Part shown: piece after piece, positions 37,202 through 48,600 of the stretch
Position numbering within the stretch: position 1 is the first letter of the stretch
Layout of the letters: the number at the start of each line of letters is the position of its first letter
Assembly (NCBI GenBank): GCA_001600495.1
Contig: BCKE01000033.1
Location: 240,347-304,346 of the forward strand
Direction: 5' to 3'
Source of the DNA: Pilasporangium apinafurcum
Lineage: Eukaryota; Oomycota; Peronosporomycetes; Pythiales; Pythiaceae
Length of the DNA: 64,000 bases
Made by a program: the position numbers and the translations under genes
Notes under the pieces: generated by a model
What the model was told of the DNA's origin: nothing
The model's input: only the letters and a program-made list of their open reading frames with translations
The model's database searches: none

Positions 37202-38411
37202 TCATAAGAAATCTGCGTTCTCACCGCTAAAATACCGCGGCGGCAGCACGGTTGCTTCATTTGATGGCGCATCTGCGTCGCTTTTGCTCTCTGAATCTCG
37301 TCGAGAGGATCGGATCTTCCACTCAAACTTGTCAACTCGGCCGGGTGTGTCTTTCGCATGCACTACTTTGTCTAACATATCGGCAGGGGACATGGAGCGT
37401 TCTCGCAGAAGTGCTGGCTGGATGGGCGTGAAGGTTGCACTCATAGAAGGTGAGCAACCAGAAGGTAAAGATGCAGGCATGGGTGATGAAATACTGCGAC
37501 GTAACGGTGTGTGGAAAAGTTCCTTTGGAGCGATCATGACTTCGTTTGCTCGCATAACTTCCTGTTTGACGACGACAACTGAAGACCATCACAATATACA
37601 GATAATAATTAATGGGCATCCTTCCCCTCAGCAAGTAGATTGTAACTTTACCTTGCTCATCGCTTTCCATTTCGTCATCCTCTACTTCAGACGAGTCAGG
37701 AGCGCCACATACAGAAGGTGTTACCATCACTTCCTGTTTGATAAACTCCTCCAACGGGACGACTTGCTTTCCTTCCGTTTCCCTTGACCTATTAGGTTTA
37801 TTATTAATTCTTCTTTCCTGCTTGGAAGCTGAGATCTTTGTCTCTTTTACCAGACGCACTGGTGATTGACTCGTAAACCCAAACGGTTGGCTGGGTTGCC
37901 CAAATGTTCGTCTGTGAACGCGTCGTTTCTCAGGGGCATCATGGACACTGTGGAAATACTTTGGTGGTAGGTTTACAGCAGCAGCAGTAGTACCATCATG
38001 TTGTGCATGCGCTTGCGTCAGCCATTGCAGCGTTCGTCGCTTCGATGTCTGCTGATTTTGATTTGGTTTTACACGCCAGTCCACCAGATCAGAGCCTTCT
38101 CCAAGCAGTATTTGCTCAATATCCATCGCCTGATGCTCACCGCTATTTGTCTCCAGATCTGTCTGGAAACAAGACGCGCCATAGAAGCTACCGCTACCAT
38201 ATTCCTCCTCCAGCCGTCGGTCTAACATGGCACTTGGACGGAACACGTCGACATCGATCTCCATCTCCATGTCCATGTCATCTACATCCACCGGAAGCAA
38301 CGACAAGCGATCGTCCACGTCAACCCCATCACTATCACCTCCAGTATGCAGAGGCTCTGCGTCAACCATGTCCAGCGCTTGGACGAGATGCATCCCAATG
38401 TCTGTTTCCAT
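37202..38411 (-). CDS. Probable nuclear protein with paired SUMO-type motifs
   Basis: Two exons (38411-37652, 37578-37202) join in phase to 378 residues. The N-terminal 60 residues are very acidic (DVDDMDMEMEIDVDVF). A basic middle region follows (APEKRRVHRRTFGQPSQPFG, then KQERRINNKPNRSRETEGK), and then a Ser/Pro-rich C-terminus. The short motifs EEFIKQEVM and VVVKQEVMRA, one on each side of the intron, fit the SUMO consensus (hydrophobic-K-x-E), which is frequent in transcriptional regulators. No folded domain is recognisable. The nuclear assignment is inference from composition. It is divergent from NOP14 over 443 bp that contain a palindrome. Confidence 0.6.
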
Positions 38412-38730
38412 CCTTGCGCCTGCGTCTGTAGTTCCTCGGTCTTGCCGAATGAAGGAGCAACCTTCATTGACCCACTTTTCCGTACCCCTATCTATAACCC
38501 GTTGTTTTTATATCGTCCATCACAATTGTCCCTAAAGATAAGAACCTGCACTTTAGTATACTCAACTCCAGTAGCATTTCCTCCAACCAAGCGTTAAGCA
38601 CATAATTTAGTACTACAGTCCTTAAAGCGAGGGTTTCCTCTCTCTATACTTTGACAGGCTTCTTTCCTTTCCCTAATGCACCTCATCCGGATACACCAAT
38701 TGGCTGTACCCAAGTATACACGACACTATA

Positions 38731-38770
38731 CACGTGAGGTTACATTATACCCTTTCGAGGTAATGTAACC
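38731..38770. promoter_or_regulatory. E-box plus perfect palindrome upstream of NOP14
   Basis: GGTTACATTA (38738-38747) and its exact reverse complement TAATGTAACC (38761-38770) flank a 13-nt spacer, 85 nt upstream of the NOP14 ATG. A CACGTG box (38731-38736) directly precedes the left arm. It may be a protein-binding element in the divergent promoter or a hairpin in the 5' UTR. The remainder of 38412-38854 shows no recognisable element. Confidence 0.55.
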
Positions 38771-38854
38771 CGTTGGTTGGCGCTGAAGAGCTACACAATC
38801 AAAGGAAGCGCAGCCACATTCCCATCTCCTAGCTGCTGGCGGTAGAAGTGTAAA

Positions 38855-41600
38855 ATGTTTCTCAAGAAAGGAGGCGGCAAGAAGGTGAGCAGCGGGAATG
38901 GCGGAAAGAAAGCTGGTACTGCTGCTGCGTCTTCGCTCCGTAAAGGCGCAAAACCGCGCGGTTTGAATCCCTTCGATGTGCGCAGCAACGCCAAAACCAA
39001 ATACGAAGTGCTGGGCAAACGTGTCAAAGGACAGACACGAAATGTTGCGACCGCTCGAGCGCAAGCAGACGCGAAACGCAAGAAAACGCTCGGCGCGCAA
39101 TACCAGAAGCGTAACAAAGCGAACGAATTCAGGGACAAACGGCTCGGCGAACAGGATCCCAGCATGTCGCTTGAAGATAAGATGATCGCGCGTTTCCAGT
39201 CGGAACGCAAGCGCAAGTTGCGCAACGCGCAGCAATTTGCGTTGCATGACTCGGATGATGAGAACGACGATGGTGAAGAGCTCTTTTTGACACATAAGGG
39301 GGCTAAAATTGACGATTATGACCGTCTGAACGCCGATTTCGATCAGTATGACCCCGATGAAGACGATCATGATAGACAGATGGATAAAGAGATCGTGGAA
39401 ACTTTGCATTTTGGTGGAGGTAAAGACAGTAGCAATGCCACAGGCGAAGACGGCGAACAGAAGAAGAAAACGCACAAAGAGATTATGCAGGAGGTCATGC
39501 TGAAGTCCAAGATGCACAAGGCCGAGCGACAGAAGAACAAGATGGCCCAGGACAACGAGACAGAAACGCTAGATAAAGATTTTTCGGATATCCGAAATTT
39601 ACTCGAATTCCGGCCAACGCGTGCCAATGGCAAGGACGTCAATGAGAATAAAGGCCCCATGGATGAATTCGATAAACTGTCCCGTGAGTTTGCGTTTGAA
39701 GCGAAGGCTAAAGCCACAGAGCGACGCATGACACCTGAAGAAATAGCGACAAAAGAACGCGATCGATTGGCAGAACAGGAGAAGAAGCGAATTGCACGCA
39801 TGAATGGTGAAGACGATGATGATGATGACGACGATGACGGGAAGAAGAAGAAGGGGAAACGAGGCGCAAAAAATGGCAAGAAGCAACCCCAAATGATTAT
39901 TATGCCGCCCACGGATGATGATTTGACAGACGGATATGAGATTGATGGACGCTTTCAAGGTGATAATGACAGTGAGGAAGGTGAAGGTGAAGATGAAGAT
40001 GAAGCAGAGGATGAGGAAGAAGATGAAGAAGAAGACGATGAATCCGATTCTGAACAAGATTCGAGCGATGATGAGGCTACCGGTGATGACGTTGGTGCCG
40101 ATGGTGAAGTGGATGAGCAGGATGAACAAAATGATGAAGAGGATGAGGAAGAGGATGAAGATGATGCCGAGATCAAAGCCAAGAAGCAACGGGACGCAGC
40201 AAATGAGCTTCCCTTCGTATTCCCGTGTCCAGAATCTCCAGAAGAACTCGCTGCACTCTTCAAAGAACATGCTAAACAATCTGCCACGAATCGTGGGCTG
40301 ATCATAGAACGTATTTTGACTTACTACTCGCCACGTCTGAGTGTAGAGAACCAAGCCAAGATGAAAAGTTTCTTTGCAATTCTCATACGCCAGTTCCTTA
40401 AATGGGGTGCGCACTATGCCATTCACAAAGAAGATTTGGATAACCTATCCAAGCACTTGTTCACACTTGCTCAGCAGATGGGTGATGTGGCCGGTGTGAT
40501 TGTGCGAGAACTGCTTATTAACATGTACAAGCGTCTTCACAGCTCTAAAGAGACATCAAAGTGGCCGCAATTGTCCGAATTGTTGCTCTTTCGAGCCCTA
40601 ATTCAGATTTTCCCCACGACGGATCTGCGTCACAACGTGATCTCGCCAATGGAGACACTTTTGGCCGAGAGTCTGATGCACGGTGACTGTGCAACTCCGC
40701 AAGAGGCCACACGGGCGTTATTCACCTGCACATTGCTGCTTCAAATTATTAAAGACAAGCAGCGCTTCGCACCAGAAGGTAATAATGGACCCATATCTCT
40801 TGTAGCCAGCTCTTTATTGTTACTCTAACTTTTCTCTTTATTTGTTTTCGTTTGATACAGTGTTGGTCTGTGTGAAGAAGCTACTGCGATCGTTTCTTTC
40901 TGCTTCCGAAGAAGGTCACTGGCTTCACAAAGATTTGATGGTGTGGATAGCCAACGAAGACAACAACGACGCATCATTGCCAGCGCTCGCTCTCTCGTCA
41001 TCGTCCTCTGTTTCTGCTGCATCAGTGCTGCATGCTTTGCTGACTCTGATTGATGTTGCTTCAGCCCAGTATGCTCCATTATCTTCGTTCGATGAGCTGT
41101 TCCACCCAGTTTATCTACTGCTTCACGAACTCACACGTATGTTTTTCCACGGGAAGAGCAAAGATGTGAATCATGTGATCACGCTCTTACATGAACGCTT
41201 TGAGAACTGCTGGAAAGCTCGTCATCCACTCCGTCTCCAGAGTTTCGCGCCAGCTTTGTTGCCGACATTTACCCCAAAGTTCGACGAGAATTATACCGTG
41301 CGCAAGGACAAGACTGCAGACAAGGAGAAGGCGCAACTGAAGCAGTTGCAACGCCAGGTGAAACGCGCACGCAAGGGCGCTGCGCGTGAGCTGCGTCGGG
41401 ATGCCGAGTTCTTGGCGCGTGAGAAGCAAGAGGAAGAGAACATACGTCTGGAGGCCAAGCGCGCGAAGCAGGCGGAAGTCTGGCGGTGGCTGGAGGAGCA
41501 GAACGCGACATTCAACGAGCAGGTCAAGAAAGGTGGCAACATGCTCAAAGGTGGTGGTTCTGGCCCTGCTAAGAAGCGCCGCATTAGTAAACGACAATAG
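38855..41600 (+). CDS. NOP14: Nucleolar protein 14 (NOP14)
   Basis: NOP14 is a component of the SSU processome, required for 18S rRNA maturation and 40S assembly in the nucleolus. Two exons (38855-40778, 40861-41600) give 887 residues, about the family length. The N-terminus has the conserved NPFDVRSNAKTKYEVLGKRV and RKKTLGAQYQKRNKANEFRD. DKMIARFQSERKRKLRNAQQ follows. Acidic tracts occupy about residues 370-450 and use GAT/GAA repeats. The C-terminal half matches the HEAT-like region (FVFPCPESPEELAALF, RLSVENQAKMKSFFAIL, RALIQIFPTTDLRH), and the basic tail ends GPAKKRRISKRQ. The stop lies only 76 nt from the convergent bS16m stop. Confidence 0.95.
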
Positions 41601-41676
41601 AGAAATCCCCATATGTGTTTATCATCCGTTTGTTTTGTCTTGTGTTGTGTCATTGCTATTATCGCTTGGAGTCTAT

Positions 41677-42089
41677 TTATTTCTTCTTCTTTGTCTCGCG
41701 GTCTTTCTTCGGGATGCTCTTGATGCCATACTGCCGGGTTGGGGGCATGGGGAGGATATTGGCAATGCCTAATAAATGACTCACGCGGTCTGACGGTTGT
41801 GCACCCACCGAAATCCAGTAGCGCACGCGCTCGTTGTTCACACGCAACTCCTTCACGCCATCACTCGCAGCAATGGGGTTGAACGTCCCCAACTATTGGC
41901 AAATTACGAACAATACATCAGTACAGCAGCTACACTCCCTCAACTTTTCATCCACTAGTTCCGCTTGTATGTGATACGTACGATTTCCAAGTGTTTGCCA
42001 TCACGTGGCGCACGCGCATCCGCTGCTACGATGCGGTAGAATGGGAGGTCCTTACGTCCCCATCGCGCCAGCCGGAGTCTCACCACCAT
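41677..42089 (-). CDS. MRPS16: Mitochondrial small-subunit ribosomal protein bS16
   Basis: Two exons (42089-41982, 41892-41677) give 107 residues. The product starts [20 protein letters not shown] and continues [17 protein letters not shown] and [40 protein letters not shown] completes the bacterial S16 fold. S16 does not exist in eukaryotic cytosolic ribosomes, so the product belongs to the mitochondrial ribosome. The N-terminus has little room for a cleaved presequence, as is common for bS16m. The C-terminus adds a Lys-rich tail ([10 protein letters not shown]). The start is the first ATG and matches the family. Confidence 0.93.
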
Positions 42090-42671
42090 GTTGCCTCCTG
42101 TTCTTCCTCAGATACTGGAAATGGTTCTCCACCACCAACGCTAAGTGACGGTGCGCTCTAGAGGCAGAGCTGTAAAGAAACGTACCCTGTTTCGACACAA
42201 GCCAAACGGATTTTTAGCCAATGATTCAATAATAGGACGATTTTCCACCAATCAAAATAGTTACATACTTGATAGTCTATCTATTATAGCCTCACTTTCT
42301 ATAATTTCCGCGCTTGAGTTAGCAATGTTTAATATGCTATGTGCTTGATAAAATACAAATAGCACAGTACATTTGGAATATGGTGTGACCCACCTCATTT
42401 ATAAAAAAATCCGCACTCGGTTAAATCCGCATATCAAAGTCGTTGAAATGCGGTGATAACGAAGGGGTTACTGTATCAACTTTTGAGACCCATTTCTCTC
42501 ATGTTGGAAGATGATGATGATGATAACGATTCTGTTGAGAGCTCGTTGCGCGATTGCCTTAAATTAATGGATAGTTTCAAGCTGCATGCGTACAATCGCA
42601 CTCTAGGTCAGTGAAGGATTTGTATGTTGCAGAGAACCGCCGTTGCTGCCATCCAACAAACTGCCGGTCGA
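42090..42671. other. Intergenic region with transposon-like remnant
   Basis: This 582-bp gap lies between the bS16m start and the ENY2 stop. The left part is AT-rich. The middle carries a possible pogo-type terminus and the right part a short acidic open frame, both listed separately. No intact gene. Confidence 0.45.
42427..42476. repeat. Possible pogo/Tc1-mariner terminal repeat remnant
   Basis: Read on the - strand from 42476 the sequence begins ACAGTAACCCCTTCGTTATC, close in style to the CAGT...CCC..CGTTA termini of pogo-like DNA transposons. An imperfect hairpin (CCGCATATCAA with TTGAAATGCGG, 42427-42453) lies just inside. No matching second terminus is visible nearby. A forward frame at 42501-42614 starts MLEDDDDDNDSVESSLRDCL, which resembles the acidic C-terminal end of pogo-type transposases, but its orientation does not fit this terminus. 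Weak evidence, recorded as a relic. Confidence 0.3.
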
Positions 42672-43204
42672 TTACGCTGTTTTCTCGATGAACGCCTTAA
42701 TTTTCTCTAGCATTTCACTCTTGACTGAATCAGGCACTGATGCTACACATATCCACAGCAATATAGATATACATCAGTTGCACATCCGTAAGAGAAAAAA
42801 ATCTATTCGAATGACTTTACCTCGACCCTTGGGTGTGATTTCCTCAATCAAATCCTCCACCGTCACTTGATCGATCCCTTTGTTCCGAATCACCTCTGCA
42901 AAAACAGCAGATAATAGCATCAGTCAGACTACCACAATGCATATTAAGAAATTCTCTTACCTTTGCAATACATCTTCATTTCATCTCGCCAGCCGCATTC
43001 CACCAGTTTCTGTCGTAACAGCTCCTTTAGACGCTCTTTTTCACCACTCGCAACGAGTTTCTCACTGATGCGCTCCTTTACTAGCTCATCGCGGCGCTTG
43101 CGGTCCTCAAATGTTCTACTCAGGTAACCAGTTCATTCCTTTCTGTTCAGCATTAATTCTCCCATCTGTACACAACCAGCTCCTCATATCACCTACTCTT
43201 CCAT
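42672..43204 (-). CDS. ENY2: Transcription and mRNA export factor ENY2/Sus1
   Basis: ENY2 is a small subunit of the SAGA deubiquitinase module and the TREX-2 export complex at nuclear pores. Four exons (43204-43197, 43115-42961, 42895-42821, 42742-42672) join in phase to 102 residues, the family length. The product is MEETFEDRKRRDELVKERIS, then EKERLKELLRQKLVECGWRD and EMKMYCKEVIRNKGIDQVTV. The end is EDLIEEITPKGRASVPDSVK with a final helix EMLEKIKAFIEKTA. This matches ENY2 through all its helices. The ATG is in an 8-nt exon (ATGGAAGA) with a GTAGGT donor. Without it no Met precedes the conserved start, so the tiny exon is well supported, though RNA data would settle it. The gene is divergent from the FHA protein gene. 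Confidence 0.9.
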
Positions 43205-43631
43205 CGTGGATGGTGTGTCAATTTTGGCGATTGGAACCAAAGTAACCCACCATCCTAAAATAACGTGAACGACAAAATCTAAAAAAGGAAAATCCCTAAA
43301 TTTAAGGTGTATATCAGTTACGATGTGGTTAGGGACCCACTCATTCGCTTCTCTCCCGTCTGTTAACGATCCATCCAGATTCTTACCTGTATAAATTAAT
43401 ATATACCTTCTTTTTCTAGACGGGTGTCATCTGAGATCATTCTGACTCTGTAAAACCTCTGTAAAAGAATATCCTGAATTTGTCGATTGCACTTAAGGAT
43501 ATTCCGTCCCCAGCTGGCGTCCTGTCACCTACCCCTTCTCCGCGTTTGCCCCTATCCGCCTCCTCCACACGCTCCCCTCCTCTATGCACGAAAGCAAGAA
43601 AAAAGACAGTCGTCCGCTCGTTCGCTCCGCC
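43205..43631. promoter_or_regulatory. Divergent promoter region ENY2 / FHA protein
   Basis: This 427-bp region lies between two ATGs pointing away from each other. It is C/T-rich on the + strand at 43505-43590, immediately before the forward ATG, and AT-rich at 43390-43420. I see no specific paired element. Confidence 0.4.
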
Positions 43632-45002
43632 ATGTCCACTGTTATTGCCGCGCGACACGACGTTCCTACAATAGAAGCAGCGCTGTTGTCTGTTGTAAAG
43701 CGAATTGCATGCCCGCCGGGCGGACTAGCACAAGCAAAAGTGACGCCTTCTTCCGTAAAGCAGAGCAATATGGAGCATGCGCTGCAGTTGCCGCGACTCA
43801 ATCTCAATGCGTTTCCGACGCAACCACAGTACTTAGAACCTATCTCACCTCCGACCTTCCCCTTTCCAGCCCCCAAATGGTAGAGAAAATGAGATGCCAC
43901 GTTGACGATATGGACGGATGGATATGGTAATTAATAATGAAAATGTGACTTTGCTTATTTGATAGGTGCATGGAAGATCGACCGCGTGCGGTTTCTCTGC
44001 TGGATGTCTATAAGAACAACGAGCTCTTGATGACGGTGAGTGAACTCGTAGTCGTGGATAATGATGATGATGAGAGGAAGCTAATAATGCGATTGTTGAT
44101 GGAATTTGCAGTACAGAGTAGATATGAAGTCGTTCTATCTTATTGGACGCAACTCTGCTGTCTGTGATATTGTGTTGGAACATTGCTCCATTTCAAGGTA
44201 TATCATTGTTTATTCAAGACACTGGATTGATGAGAAGAAGAACTGACCTTTTCAATATCTCCATTTCAGATTGCATGCCACGATCATCCATCACCAGGAA
44301 GGAGCAACGTATCTAGTGGATCTTCGTTCTGGCCATGGCACGTTTGTCGATGGTATCCAATTGAAACCGCTACAGCCCACACTTATCGCCAACGGAGCCA
44401 TTATTAAGTTTGGTGCGTCCTCTCGATCCTACACGTTCAAGTCGTTTCAGTCGCGTGATCAAATCATCGAGACAGTACAGTCGCGTATGGGTCTGGACCC
44501 AGAAGAACAGGAACTGCAACGAAACACAATGCTAAACTTTCAGGTGGCGCATCGATTGGAGTTATCACCGCGTTTCCGAGATGAACCGTTGTATCCGATG
44601 TTTGGGCGCGGTACGAGCGGTAATGGCGAGCCGATCCAGGAATATTCGACCATGAACGATCGCAAGTCAACTGCCGACGAATCGTGTCTGCTTTTCGCTG
44701 CTGCACTTCGAAAGGAAGAACCCGCTCGGAAGCGCTCACGTGGCCAGTCAAGCAACTCTACTGCGTCGTCGGACTTGAGTGACAACACGTACGCAGTACT
44801 GTCAGGACTGGACGCTGCCGCTATCGCTGAAATGCTGGAAGACAACGACGAAGACGATGAAGAGCTCGAGACCGCGCAGGAGGTACCCAAACGCGTGCAG
44901 TTCTGGTCACAACCACCGACAATCATCCCGACGCCCATCATCTGTGATGATGATGAGGAGGGACAGACTGATGAAGCCCATGTGTCGCCTTCAAGAGAGT
45001 GA
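43632..45002 (+). CDS. FHA-domain protein with RVxF motif (NIPP1-like)
   Basis: Four exons (43632-43879, 43966-44035, 44112-44197, 44270-45002) give 378 residues. A roughly 85-residue N-terminal region (PPGGLAQAKV, then PRLNLNAFP) leads into an FHA domain at about residues 85-185. It has the signature KSFYLIGRNSAVCDIVLEHC, SISRLHATIIHHQEG and SGHGTFVDGI, including the phosphothreonine-binding Gly-Arg, Ser-x-x-His and Asn/Gly positions. A Ser/Asp-rich linker follows, then KRVQFW at about residue 342, which fits the RVxF docking motif for protein phosphatase 1. An FHA plus RVxF protein matches NIPP1 (PPP1R8), a nuclear PP1 regulator linked to splicing. The end is acidic. The PP1 link is inferred. 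Confidence 0.85.
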
Positions 45003-45646
45003 GGCGATTGAAAGAAGCGTGATGGTGGCGTGTCGTATGTGTATGTGATTGTGATTGATTTCTTAGACCAATTTTGAATTGATTAGTGCCAGAAAAGCTC
45101 CACACAGCCGGCATGCATGGGTTCCAATCAAGAGCGTTTTCTTCTCCGTTGTCGACGCCAGCTGCAAAGGGAACAGCAGGGACAATATGTGGAGAGAAGA
45201 CGCAGGTTCACTTTCGCCGATCGAAGGCGAGTGACCTCCCATCTGTGTGTCTGGGTGCGTAGCGGTGGTGGTGGAAGGAGATAATGGAGTATATTGTGGT
45301 AGGACAAGAAGAGAGACAGGAAGATGGTGAAGAATAGTAATTTAAGAGACCGGGATGGTGCTCATGAACGTAAGAAACAACATGAATATAATGCTGATGA
45401 TGAATGATGAAACTGGTGCACTTGTGTGTTGATTGTGTCCATTCAAGTCCACAAAGAAGGCAAAAGATTTAGTTAGAATAAATGATTCATGAAGATATGG
45501 GAAAAGTACCGATGGTAAACGACACCAAAGTAAATGATTATGCAAAAAGAACTGCAAAGTGTATTATCGGGTATTGTTCTTCTTCTCGTTGTATTATATA
45601 GCGATAGTAGCCTATGGGCATGTAGTCAAACATAGCAACTAGCCAT
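45003..45646. other. Convergent 3' region
   Basis: This 644-bp gap separates the FHA gene stop from the glucan synthase stop. It holds the two 3' UTRs and one small Arg-rich open frame (45117-45284) listed separately. Confidence 0.4.
45117..45284 (+). CDS. Small Arg-rich open frame (55 aa), doubtful
   Basis: An ATG-started frame begins MGSNQERFLLRCRRQLQREQ and ends VRSGGGGRR. It is unusually Arg-rich and includes YVERRRRFTFADRRR. It lies in the 3' region of the FHA gene, same strand, 115 nt after its stop. It has no family resemblance. It may be a chance frame, a short independent peptide, or an alternative terminal exon of the FHA gene, since a CACAG acceptor-like site lies 11 nt upstream. 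Confidence 0.2.
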   Translation: MGSNQERFLLRCRRQLQREQQGQYVERRRRFTFADRRRVTSHLCVWVRSGGGGRR

Positions 45647-48600
45647 TTATGGTGCGCTACCAGCAGGCGACTCAAACATTTGGTAGTTCGAGTGCGACTT
45701 GCCTCGAGATCGACTAAGGTTGCGGCTCCGTGCACTTCCGGGCGTTCGGGCGCTTCGGCGAGTCGCACGCGATCGGCGGATGCGCGCACGTTCGACCTCG
45801 CGCTCGCTCTTCGTACAGAGCATGCCATTCTTGTAAGTCGTGGCACCCACTAACAGCACCATCACAACGAGGCAACATCCTGAGAAGCCGTAGAGATAGG
45901 TGTATTCCAAATCTGCAAAGCTCGAATTTGCACGGACTAGCAGCGCATAAATGGGGATGAGGAAGAAGATCATGAAGTAAAACGTCGTGTAGAACGCGCG
46001 CTTGCGCGTGTTAAACAGCCCCACACACGAGACCCACAGCACTGACGACAAGCCCAAACCAGCAAAGAAGTACGCCAACAACCCGACGATCTGCAACATC
46101 AGCGTTTCAGCGTCACCCGTCCAGGTGTCGGTCTGTGCATTCATACCCAAAACACCAACCAACCCAGCCATGGGGATCAAGATGCAGTACAAAATACGCT
46201 TGTGGTCCACACGGTCGATGAAGAAGAATGAAAACAGCGCACCAAGGAACTGCATCGCCACGCAATTCACAAACATGTAGGTTGCATCCTCAGTGGAGCT
46301 AAACTTTTGCGCCAGGTACATGTTCACAGTGCCGTAGAAGAGACCTGACAGAATTATCAAGAACAAACCCAACATGAACTTGAACAATGTGGCGCCCCCA
46401 GTGGAACCATCGTTGCCATCACCATGCGCTTCTTCCTCACGAATTGCCTTCAGCTCATCTGACACGCCATCCTTACGACGAAGCACGGCCAAGCAGCGTT
46501 CACAAGCTTCCAAACCCTCGCGGAGGTACACCCAGTACGGGCTCTCAGGGAAAATGTAGACAGCCGGCGTCATAATCGATAAAATGATCGTCGCAGCAAA
46601 TACCTGCCACACCCAGCCAACTTCGCGGTTCGAGGTCGAAAACCATGCACACGCCAACACGCCAGTGATAAACCCAAGGCCAAGCAGTAGCAACGCCTTG
46701 CCACGCATATCGCGAGTCGAAATTTCGTAAATGTAGACGGCAATGGTGGGGAGCAATACACCCACAGATCCACCCAAAAGTCCGACACCTGGCTTCAGGA
46801 AACCTTCACCTGACCCCTGCACAGCGCTGACACAGACCATGCCAAAAATCGTCAACATGCCACCGCACACAATCGACAGTCGTCGTCCAATGAAGTAATT
46901 GAGGAACCCAGCTATAGCAGTGCCGCCCACACAAGCGTAATAGAACAAGTAGGTGGTCGAACCATCCCCAGCAGTCCCACCCAACAAATCGTAAGTAGTG
47001 ACGTAGCTGATAAACCCTGGTGTAGTCTCAAGGATGGTAAACAAATGGAAGAGCCAGCCACAGCCAGCACCACCCAACATGCCCATGAAGGCTGCAAGCG
47101 AGAACGCATACTGTGACGATGCAGATACAACTTCGGAAAAGCCCTTGTTGTACATCATACGAGTTTGAATGATATTCAAGAACGGAATACCAGACATGAC
47201 CAACAGCGGCAGCAGCATCGAGACACAGAAAATGAAATCAAAGAGGAATGCCAATTGTTGGAACATTCCTACTGATGCGATCGATGAATCGGCAAAACTC
47301 CACATGCGAGCCATTTCGTTAATACCGTAGAGACAAGAGATGTATCCGAAGAAAAGCGACATGCTACGCGTGAAGCTTGCATCGAACACAACGTTCGCGA
47401 CGACGAAGAACACAATCAAGCAAGTAATAATCGTCAGCAGATACAAAAAGGCACGCAATCCAGGACGCTTTGCCCTTACGGCACCGCCTGCTGCCCCCAA
47501 GATGCCCAACAAGAAAACAGTCGCGACAGCTGCACCAGACACAAACGCAACGGTAATGATATCCCACTTCAGTGCAGTGACGTACCACATGAGCAAGAAG
47601 TGTCGACTTTCACGCAAAAGGACAGTAATGCGTGCGATAGGTTTGGAGTTGTTGAAAAGTTTCAAATCATCTTTCCACCAACTAATCCATCCACCGACCA
47701 TCACGGCATCTTCATCTTTATAGTTCTCGTCAGCATACATCCAAACCGCCCACGCGTAAATATCAGCCTTCGTTTTTTCCCAATCGAGACCATCACTATT
47801 GAAAATGTATGGAGCCACAATCCAAACAATCGCGATAAACCAGATAGCAAACGTTTGCACGCCAAAACCCTGAGAGGTCACACAATAATCAAACGCAAAG
47901 GTGTTGTCTCCATCTGGAGCATCTTGGCAAATGTGAAAATCACCAAACGTCAAGTACACTAGACAGAGGCCAACCAGCTCGAATGCCTTGCGGAAATGAC
48001 TGTGAGCATACGCTTTGTACAGCAGGACAAACGTTTCACGAGTAATCTTGAAACCACGACCAGTTGCTTTGTATTGTGCTTCACCATGGACCAAGTTATT
48101 GTCGAAGTAGTGCATTGTTGTCCCAACTTGGAAAATAAAGAATGCAGGACCGCCGGTCACGACCATCTCAATCAATTGCACAAACCCACGACGAATACCC
48201 ATTTCACCAAAGTACACTACAATCAACGGGAGCGACAAGAACAGCCCAGCCTGGATATAATACTGAGTGTTGATGACCGCATCAGAGTCGTTGTAAGCAC
48301 GTTCGTCAAAGTTGTATGCTTCGTTCAAACTGATAATGTCCGTACTGTTCATCTCAAAAATGATCTGCGATTGGACACCAGCAAGAGCGACGTAGACTTT
48401 GCTGTACATATACACGAAGGTCGTCACAATGGTCATCCACGTGGCAAAGTAGAATCCAGTGTGAGAGTAGTACATCGAGTTCAATCGGAAGAAATCCATG
48501 AATTGGCCCATACGATGCGCCTCACGAGCAAGCGACGTTTCACCAGCACCGTTTGCCAATTTACCTTCAAACATGGAAATTTGTGACAGAGCCACATCAC

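Noticed and set aside
39955-40305. Ser-rich frame antisense to the NOP14 acidic region
   Set aside because: It is the reverse complement of GAT/GAA repeats encoding Asp/Glu. No independent signals.
39599-40426. 275-codon hydrophobic reverse frame with apparent membrane segments
   Set aside because: The hydrophobicity (Ile/Phe runs) is produced by antisense reading of acidic GAT/GAA codons of NOP14.
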